In this document: positions 12,081 through 23,227 of the stretch, in pieces
How positions within the stretch are numbered: position 1 is the stretch's first letter
How the letters are laid out: every line of letters starts with the position of its first letter
Source of the DNA: Acheta domesticus
Lineage: Eukaryota > Arthropoda > Insecta > Orthoptera > Gryllidae
Assembly (NCBI GenBank): GCA_031308135.1
Contig: JAHLJT010008446.1
Location: 160,561,161-160,625,160, forward strand
Direction of reading: 5' to 3'
Length of the DNA: 64,000 bases
Translations under genes and position numbers: made by a program
The notes under the pieces: generated by a model
Databases searched by the model: none
What the model was told of the DNA's origin: nothing
The model's input: the letters and a program-made list of their open reading frames with translations, nothing else

Positions 12081-12992
12081 ATGATTATGTGCAATCTATG
12101 TGAAGAAGAAATGCAAGACGACGGTGTAAAATGTATGGGTTGTGGAAATCGGTATCATTTCGGTTCATGCTCAATATTGGAACGTACTTTTATAGCGAAA
12201 TCGCGTGATACAAAAGCAAAATGGCGGTGCTCACAATGCAGAGTCAATAAAAATGTACAAGGACATCAACGGAATATTAATTCACATCCCAGAGATGAAG
12301 AGAACATAGAAGAAGATGATCTTTTAAACGTGGACCCAGCATTATCACCAAGTATGAAGAAATTAATGCGTGAATTAATAAAATCCGTCCAGCATATGTC
12401 GGAGAAATTCGACGAGATGGCTGCGAAGTTAGACGAGAGTATCAAAGAAAACAAACTTCTGAAACAAGAAGTGAACGTACTCAAGGGAAACGTGGTAAGA
12501 AAAGATATGGAACTAACCAACCTCTCAACGAAAATTAACAAAATGGAGCAATACAAGAAAAGAAAATACGTTGAAATACACGGGATTACAGCAGCCGACA
12601 ACGCCTCACCAATGGAAGAATACAAGAAAATAGCAGAGAAAATAGGTGCCGATACGGAGTGTGAAGCCACGCAAGCACAAATAATCCCAATGAAAAGAAG
12701 CAAAATACTAGTGGTCAAGTTTAAGGAAGAAAATCAAAGAAATGCCTTTAGGAAGAAAGGAATTCAATGGTGGAACAACATGAGTAGGGAGGATAAACTA
12801 AATGTTGATCGCCTGTATTTCAACGAAGCTTTAACGCCAGAAAACAGGAATCACCTAAAAGAACTGAGAATACAAGCAAAGAAAAAAAACATTAAATTTG
12901 TATGGGTACAAAATTGGTCAATACTAGTGACGAGAGAAGAAAATGGCAATATAATTGCAGCCACCAGTGTTAAGGATTTGGACAAATGTTAA
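12081..12992 (+). CDS. CR1-like ORF1 protein: PHD finger plus coiled coil
   Basis: An uninterrupted 303-codon frame. Residues 3-52 form a PHD-type zinc finger (CNLC, then CMGCGNRYHF with C and H ligands, ending CSQC). Residues 90-165 are a heptad-rich coiled coil that probably mediates oligomerisation. Residues 168-295 are basic and resemble the RNA-binding C-terminal domain of LINE ORF1 proteins (ILVVKFKEENQRNAFRKK). In this group ORF1 is thought to bind and chaperone element RNA; a PHD finger suggests contact with chromatin, which is inference. The stop overlaps the ORF2 start as ATGTTAA (12986-12992), a common LINE arrangement. This is the only full-length, undamaged LINE ORF in the window. 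Confidence 0.85.
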   Translation: MIMCNLCEEEMQDDGVKCMGCGNRYHFGSCSILERTFIAKSRDTKAKWRCSQCRVNKNVQGHQRNINSHPRDEENIEEDDLLNVDPALSPSMKKLMRELIKSVQHMSEKFDEMAAKLDESIKENKLLKQEVNVLKGNVVRKDMELTNLSTKINKMEQYKKRKYVEIHGITAADNASPMEEYKKIAEKIGADTECEATQAQIIPMKRSKILVVKFKEENQRNAFRKKGIQWWNNMSREDKLNVDRLYFNEALTPENRNHLKELRIQAKKKNIKFVWVQNWSILVTREENGNIIAATSVKDLDKC

Positions 12993-15900
12993 AATTGTTA
13001 AAAACTAGGACAAACTACATAAACTACCTTGCAATGGATTGGACCATTAGTGAGATAAGAAATCATCAAGTGAACTTTAAAGTGTGTGATGATATTGAGC
13101 ACTGGGAAGAATTTCTCATTAAATCTGATGAATATCATCCAGCAAAAGGTAAACTATCTGTTTTTCATATTAATATTCATTCACTAAAAATACACTGGAA
13201 TGAGCTCTTGGTCATCTTAAACAATAGCTCCTTTGATATTATTTTGTGACAGAAGCTAATCTGAAAGAACAAGATGTAGAACACTACTTCCTAGCAGGCT
13301 ACAAAAGAAGCTACTCGCTACGAGCAACTAAATCACGAAGGGGAATACTAGTATTCTATAAAAATAATCTAATTTTTGACAGTGTAAACTGTATTGCAGA
13401 CCCATTTGAAGCCATAACTGGCACCATTAAAACAGGCCAAAATTTAATTATTACAGAAATAATCATAGTTTATAAACCACCCAACTCAAACAATATAGCT
13501 TTCCTTCAAAAATTGAAGACCTTAGTGGAAAACTGTGGCGACCATCCTGCACTCATAATTGGTGACACCAATATTAATATAGAAAGAAACAAAACAGTAA
13601 ATGAATATGAGTTACGTCTATATGGCAATGGGTTTGTGAATGCTATAGAAGACATTACAAGAGAGGAAATCAGAGAAGGAAAAATATGTAGCTCCCTAAT
13701 CGACCACATCTTTGTAAGATCACAGACTAAATAAACTAAGTCTGCCACTCTTAGGTACAAAATTTCTGATCATTACCCAATAGTCATTCAGTATAACCCC
13801 GAAGTATTAAACACCTTAAAAATGGGTAGAGATATCAACGACACAACTGTTAAAATATATGCCAACAAATCAATCGAATTTACTATTAGGAACCACAATT
13901 GGAATGACTGTGAAGATGCAAATGCAGAAAAGTTTTTAGAGAATATTGTGAACATTTTTAAACCATCATATAGAAATAATACCAAATCAATAGAAAAAAA
14001 ACATCATAGTAACTCCACAAATAGGAACATGAATAAAAAATGGGTGACAGATAAACTGATCAATTATTTTAAAAGGAAGAGACAGATTATTCAAGAAATG
14101 GAAGTCTAACCCCAACAATGAACCATATAAAAGAGCCTACAAGCAATACAAGAATAAAGTCAACAATGAAATCAGAAATGCTAAGAAAGAATATCATGAT
14201 CGATACTTTAAACGCAACGAAAATGATTGCTGAGCAACATGGAAGGAGGTGAACAACATCCTAAACAGGAAAACAGATACAAATATTGATGACAAACTGC
14301 AGCTGGTATTTGGAAGCCGCTTCAAAATTGATAAACTAGTTAATAAGTTTGCTGACCATTTCATTCAACAAATAGATGACATAACAGGAAGCAATATAAC
14401 TATAACTCCAGGAAAAATAGACAATTGTTGGATCTTCATGAACAAACAACAAACTGCAGCTTCTATTTACCCTGTACAAATGAAAAAGACTGATCAAAAT
14501 TATAAAAAAGGAAATCAGCATCAAAAAAGCTCCAGGAATTGATGGAATAAGATCTACAGATATTGTGAATAATGCAAATGTACTAAGTGGAATTTTGTGC
14601 CAAATTAATAAACAACTGCATTAGAAATGGTATATTCCCAGAAGGACTGGAAAGTTCCATTATTAGGCCTATTTACAAAAACAGAGACATGAACGATCTG
14701 AATAAATACAGACCGATATCTATCCTCCCAGTGATTGAAAAAATATATGAGAAATACATTGTGCAAAAACTTAATCAATATATGAGTGAAAACCATGTAA
14801 TTCTCACAAACCAATATGGATTTTAGAAGGGCAAGAGTACAGAAGAGGCCTTGGTTTCAAGTCACTAATTATGTAAATAATAATCTCGATAAAGGAAAGG
14901 AGGTAATGGCAATATTCATTGACTACTCGAAAGCATTTGACACTGTCAATCATACAATCCTGTTGAAAAGGTTGCAAGAAATAGGCATCCAAGATAGGTT
15001 TTTAAGATTGTTTAAAAGCTATCTAGATCATAGAAAATATTAGTAAAAATAGACAATAAATTAAGTCTCCCAAAAACCATCAGACATGGAGTACCGCAAG
15101 GCAGCTGCTTAGGGCCAGTGCTATTTTTAATATATGCCAACAACATGTATAAAAATATAGTGAACTGTAAACTCTACATGTATGCAGATGATGCTGCTCT
15201 TCTGTAAAGAGTACATGTACTCTAACAGAGATATAAATAAATGCAAAGACCAACTACAGACTGAATTTAATAATATTGTTAAATGGTCTTATGAAAACAC
15301 TCTGTATGCTAATCCTGTGAAATCCAAAGTAATGCATTTCAAAACACTGAAAAAGCGGAAAAACATAAAATTATGAAATATAACTCTGCATCATTACCAA
15401 TGCACGACCTCTGGATGTAGCAACAAATGCATCAAGATTGGCCTATGTAACAAATTACACATACCTAGGAGTTGTTTTGGATGAATACTTGAAATATAAC
15501 CAACACACAAACTGCTTGTTGAACAAAATAAAAAGATAGCTGGATGTATGTATTCAATTCAGGCCTTTGTAAATGAACAAATTTTGAAAATCATATATAC
15601 CGCTCTAATTGAAATCACTACTAAGATATGGTGTGCAAATCTGGGGTGGAGCTTGCCAAACATACTTAAGCAAATTGGATCAAATACAGGCTAAAGCATT
15701 AAAAGCAATGGCTAAGAAGAAAAAACTTAGTGAGTGTGAGCTGCTAGCTTGCTATAACACTCTAACAACTAAAGGATTCTATATGTACCTGAACATAACT
15801 CGGAACAATAATGCCAATGAATTCAAAGTCATTGCACAAAATGGATATCCAACAAGAAATATAAAGTACCTAACACCATTTACGCACAACAGTTATGGAA

Positions 15901-16037
15901 AAAGAACTCTAAAATACCTGATACCTAAAATAAATAACCAAATACCCAAAGACATTAAAGACACAAATCTCAACCACAAAGATTTTAGAAAAAAAATCAT
16001 GGCTGCAGACAAACAATTCTTACGTGTGACAATCTGA
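12986..16037 (+). pseudogene. CR1-like ORF2: APE endonuclease and reverse transcriptase, broken
   Basis: ORF2 starts inside the ORF1 stop. The endonuclease spans about 13140-13800, with FHINIHSL, a VTEAN block at 13246 after a frameshift, LIIGDTNINI, IDHIFV and ISDHYPI. A TAA at about 13733 interrupts it in frame. The reverse transcriptase spans about 14540-15380, with KYRPISILPVIEK, FIDYSKAFDTVNH (14919-14955), the turn VPQGSCLGP (about 15095) and YADDAAL (15181-15200). The C-terminal region (15609-16037) reads GVQIWGGA and ends at TGA 16035-16037. At least six frameshifts or stops break the frame. No RNase H is visible. Confidence 0.85.
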
Positions 16038-16157
16038 AAACGGTGTGCATAACTCAGACAATAAAAGAAACTAGATACTCATAAATAGACTGAATAAACA
16101 TAATGTTAATCTATTATCTGTAATGTATTAACTGTAAATGAGCAAGTTTTTTTTTCA

Positions 16158-16487
16158 TGTGAACCAAATTAATTTCTATGTGCATAATGTATTTGAATAT
16201 AAATAATGTATATGAATAATTGATAAGAATTTGTGTGGGAACCAGATGATAAACGATCATGTTTTTAACGTGAATCAATATAAATTCTTTGTGAATAAGG
16301 TATTTGACTTTTAATAAGGCATATGAATAATTGCATAAGAATTTGTATGGGAACCAGATGATAAATGGGCATGTTCTTAATGTGAATCAAAATAATTTTT
16401 ATGTGAATAACGTATTTGAACATAAATAATGTATATGAATAATTGTATAAGAATTTGTATGGGAACAAGATGATAAGTCTTTGACTG
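16158..16487 (+). repeat. Three tandem ~111-bp repeats in the CR1-like 3' UTR
   Basis: Units start at about 16158, 16270 and 16381. Each opens with GTGAA(C/T)CAA and includes TATGAATAATTG, AAGAATTTGT and GGGAAC(C/A)AGATGATAA. The units differ by scattered substitutions, so the array is not recent. It lies between the ORF2 stop and the (ATT)n tail. Confidence 0.85.
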
Positions 16488-16527
16488 ATCTGGACCCTTA
16501 AACCAAAGACAAGTTAATAAATTACAA

Positions 16528-16574
<47 letters not shown>

Positions 16575-16593
16575 TATTATTGTTGTTGTTGTT
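16528..16593. repeat. (ATT)n/(TGT)n microsatellite, CR1-like 3' tail
   Basis: An ATT array to about 16582 followed by a short TGT run. It is positioned as the 3' terminal repeat of the CR1-like element and marks the right edge of the microsatellite-linked block. Confidence 0.9.
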
Positions 16594-17455
16594 TGTGTGC
16601 TGTAATGTGGTATCTTGTGACGTATCCGGTTCTTGAAACGTACTAGTTGAAATTGAAGAGGATGCATAAGAAGTGATCCCGGAGCGCCCCGCTATTATTG
16701 ACTCCTCCCTGCTCCGCAGCGTTCATCGCCCGCCACGCCCGTGTCCGTGGCCAAACTGTTTCGCGGTTAGCACGGACGCCCCGCCGCCTCCTCTCCTTCC
16801 TGGAGAGCAGCGCCGTGCAGAGCTCGCTTCCTCGCGGTCAGGGCATGCGGCCACCGCGTACATTTCCATTATCTGCGCTCCATCTCAGATGACTAGGCAA
16901 GCGCAGTCTACTTCGTTCGGGTTGGCGATTCCAACTATGCACTCACCTCTATCCGCTTTTCTCTTGCTTTCGCCTCTATTCTCTCAGCTCTATACTTCTC
17001 CCTGATCCGTGTTTCTTTCTTCTCAGCGCTCGCTACGCTCGAATGGGGTATTTTCCTCCTTTTGCCGCCAGTGCCGCTCTTCCATTACTAATATTACTGA
17101 TGACAGATAGTCGCGTGAAGCCAGCGCCGCGGGCGCTGCGGCACGTGCGTGCCGGCGTCTCTGCCACAAATGAATTATTAAAAGTGGCTCTGGACCCCGT
17201 GTGGCCCCTCGTGGCCCATCACCCTCCTTCATTAGCAGAAGTCAATGGCGGGTGTCCTAACAGCGACACACTCAGGGTCGAAGTGACGTGACGACATCGC
17301 ACTCTAGGACGGTGTAGGAACTGCTTCTTGAAAAGATCGTATGTCGCAGTAGCAGCAAAATAACGGGCAGTAACGCTCCTTAATATATAAGTAGTAAGTA
17401 TATTCTCAAAGACATTCACTAAATCCGACCTCACATATATCACGAAATGTCCCAT
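16594..17455. other. GC-rich patch, no supported gene
   Basis: From about 16670 to 17290 the sequence is GC-rich and rich in CpG. Several 60-110 codon frames are open on both strands, but none carries a recognisable motif, and the overlap on both strands argues that they reflect composition. It could be a host CpG-rich promoter or a TE leader; I cannot tell. Confidence 0.45.
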
Positions 17456-18050
17456 ATATATTTTCTACCTCTTAGCTTCCCCATGACAATGGCCAACAAA
17501 GCTTAACTTTGCAATGGCCTACTGGATTCACCAACTTTCTCCTCAGTGTTGCACTTCTCAACAACACACCACCCCTTTCCAACCATGCTATGTTATTACA
17601 AACAGTTTCTGCCCCGAAATATGTTGCACTATATAAGATAAAATTCATATAGATATAAGGTTTATTCTACAATTGGGTTTATTCTACAATATATAAAAAA
17701 TCAATATAAAAAACAAATTATCTTCGTCATTACCTAGAACACGCAAATGCATTTACATACATATACAACAAATGAAACTACATATATACTAACATTTAAG
17801 TAAATAAACTTACATATTACACCAACATTCATACATACAACCATACACGCTTACATACATATCATACAAAGTCATAGGAACACTCGCATACACACCATCC
17901 TGCACGTATCACTCACAATCATACTCAGACAAATATGGATAAACGTTTTTACCTACAACATAATAATCTACAATACTTATAATAATTTTTACATTTCTAA
18001 CACGTAAAACACTTGTTAACATAAATCAATAAATACCAACTTTTATCAGA
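17456..18050. other. AT-rich DNA with CATA-rich low-complexity sequence
   Basis: No gene is seen. The interval from about 17740 to 17900 is rich in ACATACATA-like tetranucleotide repeats. Confidence 0.5.
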
Positions 18051-18099
18051 ATAGCCTATAAAAGACGCTTTAGATTTGCGAAATAAACAGAACGACATA

Positions 18100-19560
18100 A
18101 TTAAAAAACTCCCACAAAAAAAGCCCCTGACCACGATTAAAATTACCAATAAGATTCTAAAAAACCTCAGCTTCCCCAACTGTAGACTACTTAAACAAAA
18201 CATATAACTCAATAATTAGAATTGAATATTACTCTATAGTATGAAAAGATGTAGTTATACCTTTTTCTAAACCATATAAAAATATAGCAATGTAGAATCT
18301 ACAGATCGATAAGCTTACTAACCAGTCTTTCAAAAATTCTTGAGAAAATAATCCTAAAAAGGTTAAATAGATACTTGCAGATAACCCAAATTATTCCATT
18401 ACACCAGTTTTTTATAAATCTCGTAACAACAGCAAACCATAAAGTTCCAAGGAATAAGAGGTATCAACCACAATAGTAGAACTACTATTGTATTCTACTA
18501 TTTTAGTTGATACCTCTTATTCCTTGGAACTTTATCATGGATTACCACAAGTTCTCTGCTGTCACCACAGAACAGCACACCAACTATTCAGACTATCAGA
18601 AGATATCCACACAGCCTTTCAAAACAAACGATAGTTTCATTTCTTGACATTGATAGGCGTTTTACCGCGTATAACACGAAGGACTTTTATACAATCTCGA
18701 ACAATGTGAACACCAACCTACCTAGTAAACATCATCAAAAGTTTTTCTAGCCAATAGATCTTTCACAGTTTCGGTAGAAATCACATCTCCAACCCCCGCA
18801 AAAGATTAGCAGGTCTTCCTCAAGAATCACCGCTCTCACTCACTTTATTCAACATATGCTCAGATGACACACCCACTACAATGCACACCCAATTAGCACA
18901 ACTCGCCGGCGATACCGCAATCTACATGCCCAGCCGCTCACTTAAGACTATTTCCGACAGGATACATCACCTAAATAAAATAGAAAACAGTTCAGCATTG
19001 TGTAAAATCAAACTTAACCCAACTAAATCAACCGCTAAAATATTCTCTCTAAGACCATTTGCCTACCCACCGCCATACACATAAATAAATACACAATTAC
19101 AGGGACACCGCATAACCAAACAGTAAAATACCTCGGGCTGAACATCGATACAAGACTCAACTGGAAATCACTCATATCACTAAAACTATAAGAAGCAAAA
19201 ATAAAAATAGCTCAACTAAAACCCCCGTATCAACTTTAAAAGCAGTTTACCGTTGACAAATGCCGTTACACTTTACAAATCAATAGTCAGACCCTTAATG
19301 CTGTACACATGTCTTATTTGGACCAACGCATCTATTTCCAACATCAATAAACTTCAGATTTCCTCAGATTAACAACATATGCCTCATGGTTCATTTCAAA
19401 CGTCCAACTTAATAAAGAGCTGAATATATCACCGATCATCAAACATATCCCCTATCTATCCAATAATTTTTACTCCAAAATAAATACGATAAATCAACCA
19501 GTCCACAACAACCTGGCGTCATTAAATGACTTCCCTACTAGAATCCAAAATAGATTTCCC
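18100..19560 (+). pseudogene. Highly decayed Jockey-like LINE reverse transcriptase
   Basis: The plus strand retains recognisable reverse-transcriptase pieces despite many frameshifts: NKILKNLSFPNCR (about 18145-18185), YRSISLLTSLSKILEK (18300-18345), FLDIDRRFTAY (motif A, about 18640-18672), the GLPQ turn (about 18812) and QLAQLAGDTAIY, where the usual AxxADD has become AGD (18884-18925). These match the Jockey clade pattern also seen in the better preserved copy at 43163-47829. Endonuclease sequence is not recognisable. A palindrome (18440-18534) interrupts the region between the fingers and motif A. Confidence 0.75.
18440..18534. repeat. 29-bp perfect inverted repeat with nested inner palindrome
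   Basis: The left arm 18440-18468 and right arm 18506-18534 are exact reverse complements over 29 bp. Inside the 37-bp spacer a second perfect palindrome occurs: ACAATAGTAG, AA, CTACTATTGT. It sits inside the decayed Jockey-like frame where reverse-transcriptase sequence should be continuous, so it is an insertion or a local inverted duplication. Confidence 0.9.
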
Positions 19561-20011
19561 TTTGAAGCCCTGTTTTTTTCCATTAATTGTTCGAAGTAAG
19601 GGCCATTGTAGTTTCCTATGCCAAGAGTAATGTAGTTAAGTGTTACGTTTAGTATAAGTTATAATGTAAGGCATCACAAAAGGTTCTATCTGCGGTTTCC
19701 AAGTCTTAAAAATTATGAAAGAAACTGTATGTTAATCATTAGTGAATGGACTGTTTAGTACACTTGTCATTAGCCTGCTCATTCTATATGTTCATTCTAT
19801 ATAAACTTTTTTTGCATTAATTCAAATGTAAAGTTCGCCTACCAGAGGGAGCAAACTTCAAATTCCTCTCTTGTATAATGACAAAAAATGTAGATAGAAA
19901 CCTCTGATTCAAGGGTCACGTTATGTTGTCGTGACAGCATGCTTTCCTGGAGAGCAAGTTGTTAATATTTTGTTAATTTCAGCTGAGCTGGCGACATATA
20001 TGTGTTGTGAT
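19560..20011. other. AT-rich DNA, nothing recognised
   Basis: No reading frame or repeat in this stretch could be tied to a known family. Confidence 0.5.
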
Positions 20012-21010
20012 GTGAGCTGTAAAATTCTCTTTATGGCTTTTTACTTTACCGTAAACATACAAATATATGGTTAATATACATAGTATAGGGAAAGTTATGT
20101 AATGCTGCGCGAAAAGACGGGGAATTTTCGGCAGAACAAAATCATTGCCGGGACGTGATAACGAAAAAGTGGATAAATCCACTTGTTAAATTAAGAAAAA
20201 AACTCCCCTGGCTGAATCTCTGTTTTGTGAGTCCTTGATACAGAAAAAACAATTGAAAGGAAAACGTCCGTCCGTCCGGTGTCTGTTGACACCACTAGCA
20301 CGTGGCCCGATTTCTTCCAAAAGGAATATTCCCCTGCGATCTGGTTCCACTCGAGGCGTAGCGATTTGAAAAACTTTCTTCAAAAATTTTTACTTCAAAA
20401 CTTTACATGAAGCCCCCCGGACGTTGTCAGAATTTTCTCAAAAACGGCTCCAACTCATTTCTTTATATTGCTTGTAAGAATAAAATACACGTATTAAGGT
20501 GGCGTAGGTCCTAAGTTCATTTTGGGGTATTTGTGTTTTTTACAAAAATTACACAAATGTAATTTTTTAAAGATATCTCACACCATTAATATGCGCATTT
20601 ACAGTAATTGTAAACACTATTGTATTTGTGAGCTAAAGTGCTTCAAATTACTTCTAATGAAGTTTTGCAAAATCACAAAAGATTCCTGTGAAAAAGAGCT
20701 TCAATTTTCGCTTTTACACTAGCGCATAAACACTATTTTTCTTCAAAATGGCTCCATATTTTTCGAAGAAAATTGCCATTTGGGAAGAGGTTTTATTATT
20801 CTTTCATATCCTTAAAATAATATTTCCATTCTACTATTAGGAAACCGAAAATTCAAGAAAATGTCAAAAACAAATTAGTTTGGGTGGCGATAGATGACAG
20901 CTGGCAAGAGGGGAGTCATGTCCGAACAGCTAGCCGAGACCAAAGGAAATAGAAAACTAATACGGGAAAGTCTGGGCCATTCTGTAGCACCACTGGTTCG
21001 TTTTACGTTC
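20012..21010 (-). mobile_element. LTIR family copy, minus orientation, 5' end missing
   Basis: Reading the minus strand from 21010 to 20012 gives the family's modules in order. Module X has ACCAGTGGTGCTACAGAATG and then CATTTTCTTGAATTTTCGG. Module Z is the GGAGCC(G/A)TTTT(G/A)A-type repeats. Module Y is the GGACGGACGGACG run (20262-20281), a TATCAAGGACTCACAAAA stretch, GGATTTATCCACTTTTTCG, and the outer end near GCATTACATAACTTTCCCTA. No frame longer than 95 codons is open and none is recognisable. The copy also preserves an uninterrupted homologue of the TTAA site used by the element at 25540-26999. Confidence 0.7.
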
Positions 21011-21432
21011 AAGGTCTGGTTTTGAGACATTGGTTGTAAATGCTGATAAGAAGATGTCAACTCTCCGGATTTTTTAACAGATTTGTATGCTTTACCTGTT
21101 GAGATGTTAATTGATGGTATTGTGTTTTTCTTAAGAATATTTCGTGTGTGAATTGCCATAACCAGTTATGTTTGTGTGATGTTAATAATGCGTGGTATTG
21201 TTGGTTGTTGTGATCTACAACTTAAGTTACAAGTTAAGTTTTTATCTACTTTAGTGATTAAATTCAGTTTTGTTTCTAGGTTCGGTATTCTAAGCCTATT
21301 CCATTGAGTCTATGTTTTATTTTTATAGAGTTTGCATTTAATTTATAAGACGGTAATTTTTTGTATTTATAACTATTGGTGATTTGGGTAGATGAGTTAC
21401 TTGTAAGGTTTACTGGATTAGTGTCTTCATGT
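21011..21432. other. Unassigned AT-rich DNA
   Basis: No gene or repeat is recognised between the LTIR copy and the TGTGATATAC repeat. Confidence 0.45.
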
Positions 21433-22050
21433 TGTGATATACAAAATGGTGAGTCAAACATTCGACGGTAAACGTCAGAGCCTCGCGGTGCATGGAGCAT
21501 AAACGTTGCCATGGGATTGTTGATTTTGAGCAGGGGGGAGAAAAACAATTGGGACGTCCCTTTCGTAGGCCGTGGTGTTTACAAAGAAGATCTCTCTTGA
21601 TCTAGACTCCGAGGTGAACACGTCGTCTGATAAGTACGCGGAAGATAACTTCGAGTTCGTTTGATAGATCTGTAATAAAGCTGCGTAATATTTGTCAGAA
21701 CATGGTCGTGTGACATTAATTAACCGAATCAATTCGGATGGAACTGTTCACATAAATTATTGACGAAAAAACTTATTTGGCAAAAATAATCTAGTTCGTG
21801 GCATTTATTATAAACTTTAATGGAAAAACCGTAATTAAGACGTTAATTGAATATAAACAAGATAGACACTGCAAATTATGTCCGCAGTGCCGTGGCGGGA
21901 CAAATTAATTTAAAAATAGGATTAGCAACGAATACTTGGCTAGCAGATATTTTATTTGTTTTTTCGATTTGTTAGGTTCGCGGGAAGGCGCACATCTGTT
22001 GCGCAATTTTAGGAAACAGTATCTCTAGATGCCAGGGTAGCTGTAGATCA
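21433..22050 (+). mobile_element. TGTGATATAC repeat, 5' part (copy 1)
   Basis: From TGTGATATACAAAATGG onward this stretch is nearly identical for about 615 bp to 50827-51451, and similarity ends abruptly near GTAGCTGTAGAT. No coding region is visible. The TG start followed by CAAAATGG resembles the beginning of LTRs of the BEL/Pao group, so this may be a partial solo LTR; that is inference. The sequence following it (22051-22200) is GC-rich and different from the other copies. Confidence 0.75.
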
Positions 22051-23227
22051 GACCTGCACAACGCCTGCTCCCGCGGGCATTCTGCACTTGCGAGCCGATC
22101 GTCTGCCCGGAACAGCGCCGAAAGTGCAAGTAGTGGGGAGTTGGAAGTTTTGCGGGGAGGGGAGAAGTCTGACGTAGCACGACGCGGCGCGTAGATTGAA
22201 TGCATGGGCGTCTAATGCAATGATCCATGCTGCTAAATTATATTCCCATTTGTTTAAATGGATTATGTCTAGTACTTCAAGTAACCAGGGTGATAATTCC
22301 CTGTTTACGTTCTGTGCACTGCTGTACACCCACCTTTGTATCCACCACTGTACGTATTTTCATTGTCTATTTTTTTAAGAAAATAACATGCTCATTGTGA
22401 CACTTAAGAATTATTTTAAAGCAGTAGCTTTAAAATTTATGCTTATATAGCAGAAAAAATATTATTTCATTCTATCTAACAAAAATTGCAATTTAATAAT
22501 CGAATGTCCACGAATGTTATAATCTCCAAATCATAGAAAAATGAACAACATCATGAGAGCAATCTCGCAAATCAAGATTGACATAAAATAGAATATGTGG
22601 CAATTCCAAGAAGGGTAATGTTTAATAGCACATTTGTGACCATTTTTTGAATGAATGAAACTGAATAAATGAGATCAACGAGCAAACTTCTGTGACGATA
22701 TGTTACGGACAATCATAAGATAATCATGGGTATTGTTTAAATAGAATGCAAAGGGCTTTATATTTTTATACGATGTAGTAAACGACTCTACACTCTTGTC
22801 AGAAATCAGAACAGAAAATAATCATGATTTTTTTTCAAGAACAATATGTTTTTGCTTGGAGACAACTGTCTTATTCAATTAAACATAGTTAAGAAAAATA
22901 TAGTTATTGCTGTCATCATCAAACAAAAACAATTCAGTATCAAAGTTTGTGTTCAGCACAACACTAAATTTGCGATTACATCGTAGCAAAGCGAATTACA
23001 TTATCAACCCTACATAAGCAATTGTACTATTTGGTGTCGAAATCTAATATGTATAATTCCTTGTAGTTTTATATTTCGCCCTGTCGGTATACCGAGAACA
23101 AACATTTTCAATGTAATACAAAAGGCAATATTTCTTTAACTGTATATGACCTTCTATTCTTGCCTATTGCTCTTTAAATTTACGCGCTATCTTTCGAATT
23201 GCGCATTCTGATCGGTGGTCCCCACTC
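22051..23227. other. GC-rich patch then AT-rich DNA up to the gap
   Basis: 22055-22200 is GC-rich with a short inverted motif (CACTTGC/GCAAGTG). 22200-23227 is AT-rich with no recognisable feature. Confidence 0.45.

Larger units (their letters stand above)
11961..16527 (+). mobile_element. Full-length CR1-like LINE (two ORFs, APE endonuclease)
   Basis: A plus-strand element with a 5' UTR of about 120 bp, an intact ORF1 (12081-12992), a broken ORF2 (12986 to about 16037), a 3' UTR made largely of ~111-bp tandem repeats and an (ATT)n tail (16528-16582). The two-ORF layout, the PHD-finger ORF1, an apurinic endonuclease followed by reverse transcriptase, the absence of RNase H and a microsatellite tail instead of poly(A) fit the CR1/L2 group. 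Clade placement is inferred from these traits only. Confidence 0.85.

Noticed and set aside
16673..17291. Frames of 60-110 codons as host exons
   Set aside because: No recognisable domain, no convincing splice structure, and both strands are open because of composition.
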